A program made the position numbers and the translations under genes. A DNA stretch of 64,000 nt from Fusobacterium naviforme (lineage in GTDB: Bacteria; Bacillota; Clostridia; Lachnospirales; Lachnospiraceae), in the NCBI GenBank assembly GCA_003014445.1, contig PYGH01000001.1:620001-684000 (forward strand), given 5' to 3'. This document shows, piece after piece, positions 43,558 through 51,880 of this stretch; positions within the stretch are counted from its first letter, which is position 1; each line of letters opens with the position of its first letter. The notes below the pieces were generated by a model. The model was not told the DNA's origin. It saw only the letters and a list, made by a program, of their open reading frames with translations, and ran no database searches.

Positions 43558-45858
43558 TTAATGCTTCATCCAGCCGGTGAGCGCGTGCCAGAGATCCCGA
43601 AACATCTGGGCAATGCGCTGCAGCACGCTTCTGTGGTCCCGGTCATCTCCGGAGTGAAGGTGATTCTCCTCCTCCTCCGCCTTGATCTCCGCACTGCGGA
43701 TGAGGACAGAGACTGTGGAGACATTCTGGTTCTGCGGGGAGGTCAGGGATTCGGCGGCCGCATCTGCATCCAGGCGGAAGAGATTGGTCTTATCGCCGGT
43801 GTGCTCATCCCACTTATCATCGACCAGATCATTCAGGCTCTGCTTTGCTTCCCGGAATTTTGTATTGCTCTCCAGTGCATCCGCACTCTTTTTCAGGAGC
43901 CCGGAGCTGTTTTGGAGCGCAGCTCTCGTGCCGTCGTTCAGCTGGTCGCTGTTCTGCCGCATGATGTCGCGGGTGGTTTTTAAGAAGCCGCTCAGGCTTC
44001 CGGCGGAGCTCTGCAGGGAGTCACAGACAGCGGCGCTGTCGTTCAGTGCAGACTGAAGCTCAGGGATCCAGCTGTCAATGGTGCTGTGCAGCTGATCCAG
44101 CTCCTTTATGCTGTCGGACAGCTCGACACTTAAGTTTCCCGCCTGATCAAAGCCCTTCTCTCCATCGGTGCCGATGGCAGCCATGAAGTCATAGAGCCCC
44201 TCCAGCGGAAGGTTCATGATATTTTCGCTGAGGCTGTCGGTTCTCTTATAGATATCTGCTGCCTTCCCGGAGGCGTTCTGGACCTCTCTGCGGTAGTTCC
44301 AGAGCGCGACAGCATAGCTGATTTCATCTGTGTCATAGCCGAGTGCGGTGAGCTTCTCGATCGCGAAGTTCTGGAAGCTGCCCTCGGGATACTCCATGCC
44401 GCGCACGGAGACGGTGCCGCTGCCCTTATAGCGCAGGTCAAGACCTGCATTTCCGGGTGTCGCCACACCGCTCCCGTGGCTGTTCAGATCATAGATCACC
44501 TCGCCGTCTCCAATCGCATCCATGGGCTGCATTCCCTGCGATTTCATGTAAGCCGCATAGGCCTGATAGAGCTGTGTCATCTGGGAGAGTGTGGAGCTGA
44601 TGCTCCGGTTCACAGAATCCTGCCCGCTTTTTGAGAGCGCCCTCAGTCCCTCCACATCCTTCTTCACGCGGTGGGTGTCGCGATCCAGATCGCTGGTGAC
44701 GTCCTGGAGGTTCTGCATGTCGTCGCTCAGCGAGCGGAGCGTCGATTTGGTGTCGTCGAGATCGTCCTTCAGCGCGAGCAGGCTGGCGTTCAGATCCTTT
44801 AAATTCTGCCGCAGGTCTGTGACACTGTTGTTTGTTGCATTCAGATGTCCGCTGAGCGGCTTCAGAGTCTCAGAGAGCCCGTCCATGGAGCCGAGGAAGC
44901 TGTCCAGATCTCCGTAAAAACGGCTGCTGGCGCTGTGTATATTCTGCCGTACGGCGTTCAGCGTGTCGAGTCCCTTGGCGGCGCCGGAGAGATTGGACTT
45001 CATGCTGTCCAGAGAGTCGAGCAGCTCATCCATCGCAGAGTTCATCTTGTCCCAGGAATCCTCAGCATCCTCCTTGGCTTCCCGGAGATCCTTCAAGTCT
45101 CCGAGCCTTCCCGCAGCATTGATCGGGCCCATCATAAAGGTCATGCCCTCATACTGAAACTCCTCTGCGCCGACGGAGAGTGTATATTCCTGTTCCTCCC
45201 CGGGCAGCCAGAGGAAGGCGGCGACCCGGATATTTCCGAGGGACTGGATCTGCGCGTCAGGTGCCTCCAGTGACACAATGTCGTTTAAGTTAAAGGCGGA
45301 AACTGCGGTCAGGAACCAGTTGTTTTTCATGTATTCGCTGCTGTCCGGATTCGGAACAGCCTTCACCGTGATTTTCACCACGCCCTTCTGTCCGGCGAGC
45401 TTCTCTGCCTCGGTCGGCACGCCGTTCAGCTGGTAGGAGAGGGAGATAGTCCATGGGAGGGCTCGGAAGGGAGCCTCTGTCTTTCCCTCAAAGTAAAAGC
45501 GCTCCGGCGCCTTCTCTCCAAAATGAAAGCGCACCGTTCCGTCACCTGTCTCCGCAGCAGTGCTGTCGGTGAGATTCTGTACGGCGTCATAGCTTCCGTA
45601 GTCTGTGATTTCCCTTGCGCCGTTCAGATTGTAGCTCTTCACGATGCTGGCCTCTGTCGGGTTGCCATAGCTGTCCAGCGTCACGTAATAGGCCTCGTCC
45701 ACAGTGGGAGAGACGCCGTTTCCGATTGCCGCAGCTGCGGAGAGCGGGGGAAAGCATAACGCGGAACATGCTGTCGTGAGGGAGAGCAGGGCGCTGAGCG
45801 CTCTGCGCCTAACAGCCCGATTGTGAGAAGTTCTGTGATTATTTTGATTTTCATTCAT
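43558..45858 (-). CDS. Exported coiled-coil protein, partner of the MMPL transporter
   Basis: About 766-769 aa. A Met at 45867 has RBS AGGAGATGATTTT, so the true start may be 9 nt further upstream than the one given here. Signal-like segment LSALLSLTTACSALCFPPLSAAAA, a beta-rich N-terminal region (about 50-250), then long heptad-rich helices (about 260-430 and 560-720, e.g. LKDLNASLLALKDDLDDTKSTLRSLSDDM), as in the soluble part of YhgE/Pip-type proteins, and a short basic/aromatic C-terminal tail (MFRDLWHALTGWMKH) that could touch the membrane. Co-transcribed with the MMPL gene. Such pairs are seen in Clostridia; the cargo is not known. Confidence 0.7.
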   Translation of the reverse strand: MNENQNNHRTSHNRAVRRRALSALLSLTTACSALCFPPLSAAAAIGNGVSPTVDEAYYVTLDSYGNPTEASIVKSYNLNGAREITDYGSYDAVQNLTDSTAAETGDGTVRFHFGEKAPERFYFEGKTEAPFRALPWTISLSYQLNGVPTEAEKLAGQKGVVKITVKAVPNPDSSEYMKNNWFLTAVSAFNLNDIVSLEAPDAQIQSLGNIRVAAFLWLPGEEQEYTLSVGAEEFQYEGMTFMMGPINAAGRLGDLKDLREAKEDAEDSWDKMNSAMDELLDSLDSMKSNLSGAAKGLDTLNAVRQNIHSASSRFYGDLDSFLGSMDGLSETLKPLSGHLNATNNSVTDLRQNLKDLNASLLALKDDLDDTKSTLRSLSDDMQNLQDVTSDLDRDTHRVKKDVEGLRALSKSGQDSVNRSISSTLSQMTQLYQAYAAYMKSQGMQPMDAIGDGEVIYDLNSHGSGVATPGNAGLDLRYKGSGTVSVRGMEYPEGSFQNFAIEKLTALGYDTDEISYAVALWNYRREVQNASGKAADIYKRTDSLSENIMNLPLEGLYDFMAAIGTDGEKGFDQAGNLSVELSDSIKELDQLHSTIDSWIPELQSALNDSAAVCDSLQSSAGSLSGFLKTTRDIMRQNSDQLNDGTRAALQNSSGLLKKSADALESNTKFREAKQSLNDLVDDKWDEHTGDKTNLFRLDADAAAESLTSPQNQNVSTVSVLIRSAEIKAEEEENHLHSGDDRDHRSVLQRIAQMFRDLWHALTGWMKH

Positions 45859-45867
45859 AAGCTGCAT

Positions 45868-45981
45868 AAAATCATCTCCTGTACACAGTTTGTGGGAGGC
45901 GGTGTGTTTTCCATCTCCCGCGATGCTCCTATTATAGAACAGAAGACAAATTTTTCAACACTTGTATTGATAAAAAATATT
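45868..45981. other. Intergenic region upstream of the coiled-coil/MMPL operon
   Basis: 114 bp, AT-rich at its right end. On the minus strand it carries RBS AGGAGATG next to the coiled-coil gene start; TATAAT-like sequence (complement of ATTATAG at 45932-45938) could be the -10 of that operon. Confidence 0.4.
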
Positions 45982-47097
45982 TTATCTGCCCGGAAGATGC
46001 GCGGGGAGCAGGAGGGAGGGGAAATTTTTGAGGCTCAGCGCAGCGAGCTCCAGGAGTGTCTGACGCAGAAATTTCTGGGTATCCTCATCTAGGCTTGTAG
46101 CGGCCTTTGCAATGGCGGGGAGGCTGGTTTTCCAGTCATCAAGAAGCTCAGGAAAGGTCTTGGCATCATTTGAGGAGACCACAGTGTAGAGTGAGTCAAC
46201 AAAGCGCTCCCGCGCCTCGGGGGAGAGCTCGTGCAGCCATTCGCTGAGTGTGTGGTTCAGGTAGCGGGCATCCGGGGCGAGCTCCTTCAGGTAGTGAAAA
46301 TCCTGCCCATGTATCTCCCAAGAGAAGGGATCATGCTGGAGGAGACTCAGCCTGCTGCTCTTCACGACGCGGAAGGGCTCCTGATGCTCAAGGAGCATAC
46401 CGACCACAGCGGACTGCGGAAGCGTCTTGTGGATGCGGCTGCTCAGGGCATGAAAGCCGGGCTCCTGAAGGACTGCTGCGGGAAAGCCGGGACCGTCATG
46501 GGAGTAGACGCGTTCCATGCGGCGCCGAAGTGCGGCACTGCTCTTTGCAGCCGCATAGACGGCGAGATTGCCGCCCTTTGAGTGTCCTCCGCAGCGCAGT
46601 ATGCCGCGGCAGTGCCGTGCAGCGCGCTGGAGATAGCGGGCCGCCTCTGCCTGAGAGGGAACAGGGGACTGAAAGGCCATATTGAAATCTTCCTTCCATC
46701 CAATGAGCGTTGTGTTGGTGCCGCGGAAGGCGATATAGCTCTGATTCCGGTCAAGCTGGAGACTGACTGCAGCAAACTGCTTCTCCAGTCCGCTGTCGAA
46801 CTGCTCCGTGAAGCCCTTCACACGGATATTGCGAAAGCGTGGGCTCGCAGCCATGGCACTGAGCAGGCGACGGCTTTCCTCCGCCTCCCACACATCGTGG
46901 AAGAGCGCAGGAAAGCTCTCTGCCCGGTACAGCTCGGCAAGCCGCACGCCGCGCCACTCGCGGACCTCTGGCACGGAGGAGGCGAGGTGAAAATAGGAGA
47001 ACCAGGACAGAATGAGACTGTCCGGCGGAGAGAAGGGAAGCTGGTCAAAGGGCTCCAGCACCGTTTCGGTGTAGTCGATGATATTCTGTGTCTTCAT
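45982..47097 (-). CDS. Mbeg1-like (DUF2974) alpha/beta hydrolase
   Basis: 371 aa, typical for the family found in Firmicutes. Lipase-like core: YIAFRGTNTTLIGWKEDFNMAF (oxyanion region, about residues 121-142) and the nucleophile elbow GGHSKGGNLAVYAA (GxSxG with catalytic Ser near 177), followed by SHDGPGFP and a late His. Predicted intracellular esterase or lipase; no signal peptide. RBS AGGAGGAAACATACATT. Minus-strand promoter TTGACT (47216-47211), 18 nt, TATACT (47192-47187). Single gene. Confidence 0.85.
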   Translation of the reverse strand: MKTQNIIDYTETVLEPFDQLPFSPPDSLILSWFSYFHLASSVPEVREWRGVRLAELYRAESFPALFHDVWEAEESRRLLSAMAASPRFRNIRVKGFTEQFDSGLEKQFAAVSLQLDRNQSYIAFRGTNTTLIGWKEDFNMAFQSPVPSQAEAARYLQRAARHCRGILRCGGHSKGGNLAVYAAAKSSAALRRRMERVYSHDGPGFPAAVLQEPGFHALSSRIHKTLPQSAVVGMLLEHQEPFRVVKSSRLSLLQHDPFSWEIHGQDFHYLKELAPDARYLNHTLSEWLHELSPEARERFVDSLYTVVSSNDAKTFPELLDDWKTSLPAIAKAATSLDEDTQKFLRQTLLELAALSLKNFPSLLLPAHLPGR

Positions 47098-47186
47098 AAT
47101 GTATGTTTCCTCCTGAGGCGGTTTCTGCTCGGAGAGCTGCGGAGAGAGCAGGGAGACAGTGCATCAGCTGAGATATGGATAGTTTC

Positions 47187-47216
47187 AGTATACCCGCCTG
47201 AGGCTGTGCAAGTCAA
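47187..47216 (-). promoter_or_regulatory. Promoter of the Mbeg1-like gene
   Basis: On the minus strand TTGACT, 18-nt spacer, TATACT, about 90 bp upstream of the start codon. Confidence 0.6.
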
Positions 47217-47269
47217 TTTACCGGCGGAGTGCAGTGTGAAAATTTGCCTCCTCCCCTTCGCCGTCCTTG

Positions 47270-47278
47270 TGGTATACT
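47270..47278 (+). promoter_or_regulatory. Extended -10 promoter for trkA
   Basis: TGG-TATACT at 47270-47278, 64 bp before the trkA start; no good -35. Same extended -10 class as for ung and mscS. Confidence 0.5.
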
Positions 47279-47341
47279 TATTCTGAAATTTTTTTGGGAG
47301 GCCCCGGCCTTCAGAGCAGATACAGGGAGAATGAGCGCAGT

Positions 47342-48718
47342 ATGAAAATCATAGTCGTCGGAAATGGAAAGATAGGGCTTCTGCTGGTGCAGCAGCTCTC
47401 AAAGGAAGGGCACGATATCGTCGTGATCGACAATAACCCGCAGAAGCTCTACTACACGCAGGAGAAACTGGATGTGGCGATCGTCGTTGGAAACGGCGCC
47501 TCAATTGATGTGCTGAGAGAGGCGGGGGCGGCGAGCTGTGACCTTCTGATCGCCGTGACGAACAGCGATGAGATCAATCTGCTGACGGCGCTGGTTGCGG
47601 GTAAGCTGGGGTGCAGCAGCACTGTGGCGCGCGTCCGGAATCAGGAGTACGACCGGGAGATGAATCTCCTGAAATCCAGCTTTGGCCTGACCCTCGCCAT
47701 CAACCCCGAGAAGACCTGTGCGAAGGAAATATTCCGCCTGCTGCAATTTCCTTCCTTTATTACGCGCAGCTCCTTTGCGGGCGGCAAGGCGGAGATGGTG
47801 GAGCTCCTCGTGCCGAAGGACGGCGAGCTGAACGGAAAGCGTCTGGATCAGATGCCGGCCATACTGAACAAGAAAGCCCTGATCTGTACCATTGAGCGCC
47901 AGGGAGAGGTCTTTGTGCCCTCCGGCTCCACAGAGCTCATGGCAGGAGATAAGCTCAGCATGGCGGCGGCAACCTCGGATCTGCCCTTCCTTCTGCGTCG
48001 CTTTGGCATAGGGAATGAGGGTATACGGAAGGTGATGATCGTCGGCGGAAGCTCGACGGGACTCTATCTCGCGGACGATCTGCTGCGGGCGGGGCTCAGT
48101 GTCACCATTGTTGAGGCGGATCCGGAGAAGTGCAGCCAGCTGGTGGAGCGTCTGCCGAAGGCTCATATTATCCACGGAGACGGCTCGCTTCAGGAGCTCC
48201 TTGAGGAAGAGGGCATCGCGGATATGGACGCGGTGGTTCCGCTGACCGGCATTGACGAGGAGAATATTATGATCTCTCTCTATGCAAAGTCCATCGGCGT
48301 AAAGATGACCATCACCAAGGTAAACCGGATTGAGTACCTGAAGCTCGTCGGCTCTGCGAATCTCGGGGCAGTGGTGAGTCCGAAGAGCCTCACGGCGAAT
48401 GAGATCACCCGCTATGTGCGTGCGGTCGGTCAGTCCAGGGAGGGCAGTGTTGAGACGCTCTATACCATTAGTAACGGCAAGGCGGAGGCGCTCGGCTTTA
48501 CGGTACCGGATCACCCGGCCATTCTGAATGTACCCATCATGCAGCTCAGGCTGAAGAAAGCGACCCTCATCGCCTCTATCGTTCGAAATCAGCAGGTTAT
48601 CATACCCACCGGACAGGATGTGCTGATGAAGGGAGACTCCATCATTGTGATCGCGGATCCGCGGAGGATGATCTCAAATCTCACGGATATTTTCCTTGAG
48701 AACGGGGGCGCTTCATGA
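47342..48718 (+). CDS. trkA: Trk potassium uptake system regulatory protein TrkA
   Basis: 458 aa. Two RCK_N/RCK_C pairs: Rossmann motif VVGNGKIGLLLVQQL at the N terminus and a second, VGGSSTGLYLADDLL, near residue 235. Each is followed by a TrkA_C domain (LVPKDGELNGKRLDQMP; FTVPDHPAILNVPI). Binds NAD(H) or nucleotides and gates the TrkH channel at the inner membrane face. Start at 47342 (ATGAAAATCATAGTCG); the upstream frame has no RBS. ATGA overlap with trkH. Confidence 0.95.
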   Translation: MKIIVVGNGKIGLLLVQQLSKEGHDIVVIDNNPQKLYYTQEKLDVAIVVGNGASIDVLREAGAASCDLLIAVTNSDEINLLTALVAGKLGCSSTVARVRNQEYDREMNLLKSSFGLTLAINPEKTCAKEIFRLLQFPSFITRSSFAGGKAEMVELLVPKDGELNGKRLDQMPAILNKKALICTIERQGEVFVPSGSTELMAGDKLSMAAATSDLPFLLRRFGIGNEGIRKVMIVGGSSTGLYLADDLLRAGLSVTIVEADPEKCSQLVERLPKAHIIHGDGSLQELLEEEGIADMDAVVPLTGIDEENIMISLYAKSIGVKMTITKVNRIEYLKLVGSANLGAVVSPKSLTANEITRYVRAVGQSREGSVETLYTISNGKAEALGFTVPDHPAILNVPIMQLRLKKATLIASIVRNQQVIIPTGQDVLMKGDSIIVIADPRRMISNLTDIFLENGGAS

Positions 48719-50205
48719 ATTACAGACTGGTCGGAAAATATATGGGCTATATCATGCTGGTAGAGGGGATCTTTATGATCCCGGCCGTACTGGTTGCACT
48801 GTACTTCGGGGAGCCTGCCACAGTGCGGGCCCTTCTGATCTCGATTTGTGCGGCGCTCCTGCCGGGCACTCTGCTCAGCAGGCTTAAGAGCCGGGAATCC
48901 ATCTCCATGGGGGAGGGCTTTGTGATCTGCGCGCTCGGCTGGATCGTGCTGTCTCTCATCGGAGCATTACCCTTTTACATCAGCGGAATGATTCCGCGCT
49001 TTATCGACTGCTGGTTTGAGACGGTGTCGGGCTTTACGACGACGGGCTCCAGCATACTGACGAATGTGGAGGCGCTCTCAAACGGTCTGCTCTACTGGCG
49101 CAGCTTTTCGCACTGGATCGGCGGCATGGGCGTGCTCGTCTTTCTGCTCGCAATTGTTCCGCTCTCCAAGGGAAATGGAGAGCCCTTCAATCTGATGAAG
49201 GCGGAGAGCCCGGGGCCGGCAGTGGGAAAGATCGTTCCGAAGATCAGCAAGACCGCGAAGATCACCTACCTCATATATTTTGGAATGACTGTCCTGATGA
49301 TTGTTATGCTGCTCGCGGGCGGAATGCCGCTCTTCGACTCGGTGCTGAATGCCTTTGCGACGGCCGGAACCGGAGGCTTTGCCATACATAACAGCAGCAT
49401 CGGTTTCTATGAAAGTCAATATTTACAGATGACCATTGCTGTGTTTATGGCGCTCTTTGGCGTGAACTTCTCTGTCTATTACCTGATTCTGACCAGGCAT
49501 TTTAAGGAGGCCTTCCGGAACGAGGAGTTTCGCTGCTACTGGCTCATTCTGATTGCTGCCTCTCTGCTGATCGGAATCAACATCATGCCGATGTATGCGG
49601 GCAATATCCCTCAGGCTTTCCGCGACAGCTTTTTTTCCGTCTCCTCTATTATGACGACGACAGGCTTCTGTACAGCGGATTTTGACAGATGGCCGGATTT
49701 TTCGCGCTATCTTCTGCTCATCATCATGTGCGTGGGCGCCTCGGCAGGCTCCACCGGCGGAGGCATCAAGGTGTCGCGTATTCTGCTCCTGGCAAAGCAC
49801 CTGAAGGCGCAGATGAATCAGATGATACACCCGCGTCGCGTCAGCATCGTCCGCATGGACGGGCGCAGAGTGGAGGACGGTGTGATGTTCGGTACCACCG
49901 CATACATGGCGGCCTACCTTCTCATTGCGATGGTTTCCATGATGATTATCTCTCTGGACAGCAAGGGACTGGTCACGACGATCAGCGCGGTGCTCTGCAC
50001 CATGAACAATATAGGTCCGGGACTTGATGTCGTGGGACCGACAGGAAACTTCAGCAGCTTTTCTGACCTCTCAAAATTTGTGCTGTCCTTTAATATGCTG
50101 CTCGGAAGACTTGAGATTTTCCCCATCCTCTTTATGCTCTCGCCGGACGTGTGGCGGAGAAAGCGCATGCCGAGGAGCACAGTGCGCGCGCAGGAAGCGG
50201 GATGA
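48715..50205 (+). CDS. trkH: Trk potassium uptake channel protein TrkH
   Basis: 496 aa. Four M1-P-M2 repeats with selectivity-filter-type motifs, such as ETVSGFTTTGSSIL (first) and SSIMTTTGFCTADF (third) and SAGSTGGGIKVSRIL, the conserved TrkH/KtrB block. Forms the K+ channel; coupled to trkA by a 4-bp overlap. No further transport genes are in this operon. Confidence 0.95.
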   Translation: MNYRLVGKYMGYIMLVEGIFMIPAVLVALYFGEPATVRALLISICAALLPGTLLSRLKSRESISMGEGFVICALGWIVLSLIGALPFYISGMIPRFIDCWFETVSGFTTTGSSILTNVEALSNGLLYWRSFSHWIGGMGVLVFLLAIVPLSKGNGEPFNLMKAESPGPAVGKIVPKISKTAKITYLIYFGMTVLMIVMLLAGGMPLFDSVLNAFATAGTGGFAIHNSSIGFYESQYLQMTIAVFMALFGVNFSVYYLILTRHFKEAFRNEEFRCYWLILIAASLLIGINIMPMYAGNIPQAFRDSFFSVSSIMTTTGFCTADFDRWPDFSRYLLLIIMCVGASAGSTGGGIKVSRILLLAKHLKAQMNQMIHPRRVSIVRMDGRRVEDGVMFGTTAYMAAYLLIAMVSMMIISLDSKGLVTTISAVLCTMNNIGPGLDVVGPTGNFSSFSDLSKFVLSFNMLLGRLEIFPILFMLSPDVWRRKRMPRSTVRAQEAG

Positions 50206-50406
50206 CGTTTCAGAGCCGCTGATGGAAGCGGTACTTTCTGAGAAGCGGAAAATGCAGGCCGGGTGTAACAGGGTATTCGGAAAAGTACAATTCCGGCAGG
50301 ATCTTTCACGCAACGGCTCTTGCGGAGCCAGAGCAAATGTGGTATACAAGAACTGTTTCAAGGCTGTCGGCGAGGGACGCCGGCGAACATAAGGGAGGAA
50401 AGACGA
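50206..50406 (+). promoter_or_regulatory. Leader region of the BMP lipoprotein gene, with promoter
   Basis: TTGCGG at 50320-50325, 17-nt spacer, TATACA at 50343-50348 give a good promoter about 58 bp before the start codon. The short leader contains GGCGAGGGACGCCGG, a small hairpin, and RBS AAGGGAGGAAAGACG. I looked for a purine riboswitch, common before such transporters, and found none. Confidence 0.5.
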
Positions 50407-51654
50407 ATGAGAAAGGTATTGAGCGCACTGTGTGCTGTGTCCATGGCGGGCGTACTGCTTGCGGGCTGCGGAAGCTCCGCACAGACAGCAACAACCGCTG
50501 CGGCGGAGCCGGCGGCGGGCAGCGAGGCTGCCGCGGAGGAGAGCACCGAAGCTGCAGGAGAAGGCATTGCGAAGGAAGATCTGAAGATCGGTATCTTCTT
50601 CATCGGTGACGAGAACGAGGGCTACTCCGCTTCCCACATGGAGGGCATCAAGGACGCGGCGAGCGAGCTTGGTCTCAGCGAGGATCAGCTTATCATGAAG
50701 ACCAATATTAGTGAGGACGAGAGCGCGCTGGATGCTGCTGAGGATCTGGCGAGCGACGGCTGCCAGCTCATCATCGGAACCAGCTTTGGTCACGAGAGCT
50801 ATCTCATCGAAGCGGCCGGCAATCATCCGGAGATCACCTTCTGTCATGCGACCGGATTCCAGGCGGCGAGCTCAGGTCTCCCGAATATGCATAACTACTT
50901 TGACAATATCTACGAGGCGCGCTATGTGTCAGGTGTCGTTGCGGGCATGAAGCTGAAGGAGATGATCGACGAGGGTAAGCTTACCGCAGACGCCTGCAAG
51001 ATCGGTTATGTCGGCGCATATCCCTACGCAGAAGTGATCTCCGGCTTCACCGCTTTTTATCTCGGTGCAAAGAGCATCGTTCCGGAGGCGACCATGAAGG
51101 TGCTCTACACCAACAGCTGGGCGGATCCGGCAGCAGAGGCGGAGACTGCAAAGCAGCTCATCTCCGACGGCTGTGTTCTCATCAGCCAGCACGCGGACAC
51201 CACAGGTGCCCCGACCGCATGCGAGGAGGAGGGCGTTCCCTGCGTCGGCTACAATGTGGATATGACCAGCGTCGCACCGAATACCGCGCTGACTTCTCCG
51301 ACCAATCACTGGTCCGTATATTATAAGTATGCCATTCAGTCCATGCTGGACGGCACGCCGATCGAGACCGACTGGTCCGAGGGCTTCAACGAGGATGCGG
51401 TTCGTATTTCCGCACTTGGCAGCTCCGTTGCGGCGGGTACAGAGGAGAAGGTGAAGGAGATTGAGGAGCAGATCAAGAGCGGCGAGCTCCACGTCTTTGA
51501 TACCTCTACATTTACGGTGAATGGAGAGACGCTTGAGAGCTATGCGCCGAACGGTACAGAGTACATCTCCGACGGCTACTTCCATGAGTCCGAGGTCATC
51601 GCAGCGCCGGCCTTCGACATCATCGTGGACGGCATCGAGTCAGTTCAGAATTAA
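50407..51654 (+). CDS. bmpA: BMP-family nucleoside-binding lipoprotein
   Basis: 415 aa. Signal peptide with lipobox LLAGC (Cys21). After an Ala/Glu linker comes the Med/BMP fold: KIGIFFIGDENEGYSASHMEGIKDA, LIIGTSFGHESYLIEAA, VSGVVAGMKLKEM and KIGYVGAYPYAEVISGFTAFYLGA. It binds nucleosides (family knowledge from PnrA and BmpA) and hands them to the permeases downstream. Followed by a 13-bp-stem terminator, so the lipoprotein may be made in excess of the ABC parts. Confidence 0.9.
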   Translation: MRKVLSALCAVSMAGVLLAGCGSSAQTATTAAAEPAAGSEAAAEESTEAAGEGIAKEDLKIGIFFIGDENEGYSASHMEGIKDAASELGLSEDQLIMKTNISEDESALDAAEDLASDGCQLIIGTSFGHESYLIEAAGNHPEITFCHATGFQAASSGLPNMHNYFDNIYEARYVSGVVAGMKLKEMIDEGKLTADACKIGYVGAYPYAEVISGFTAFYLGAKSIVPEATMKVLYTNSWADPAAEAETAKQLISDGCVLISQHADTTGAPTACEEEGVPCVGYNVDMTSVAPNTALTSPTNHWSVYYKYAIQSMLDGTPIETDWSEGFNEDAVRISALGSSVAAGTEEKVKEIEEQIKSGELHVFDTSTFTVNGETLESYAPNGTEYISDGYFHESEVIAAPAFDIIVDGIESVQN

Positions 51655-51670
51655 GCGTTTCAATTTTGAG

Positions 51671-51706
51671 TCAGGCTCTGAAGAATTCCCTTCAGAGCCT
51701 GATTTT
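51671..51706 (+). terminator. Intrinsic terminator after bmpA
   Basis: TCAGGCTCTGAAG (51671-51683) pairs perfectly with CTTCAGAGCCTGA (51690-51702), 6-nt loop, then TTTTA. Probably partial, letting some transcripts into the ABC genes. Confidence 0.82.
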
Positions 51707-51725
51707 AGGTTTATAAGAAGTATGC

Positions 51726-51731
51726 TATAAT
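51726..51731 (+). promoter_or_regulatory. Candidate -10 for the nucleoside ABC genes
   Basis: TATAAT at 51726-51731, downstream of the bmpA terminator, with only a weak -35 (TTTTAG). Suggests separate transcription of the ATPase and permeases; transcript would have a leader of about 145 nt. Confidence 0.4.
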
Positions 51732-51880
51732 GAGCCTTGCACGGCGGGCGGGAGCGCCCTCCGGCGCGGAGAATCAGAGATAAAGAAAACGCGGGAAGGG
51801 ATGCGGCCCGGGGCACGCTGCGTCTGCCTGAACCGGCGCGGCACTTGCAGGACGGTATGGAGGAAAGCTTTGTGGGAGAG

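Noticed and set aside
45982-48514. Several mid-length frames opposite the Mbeg1-like and trkA genes
   Set aside because: All lie antisense to strongly supported coding sequences and lack RBSs or domains.
50206-50406. Purine riboswitch before the nucleoside-binding lipoprotein
   Set aside because: The conserved junction and kissing-loop sequences of the purine aptamer are absent; only a promoter and a small hairpin are visible.
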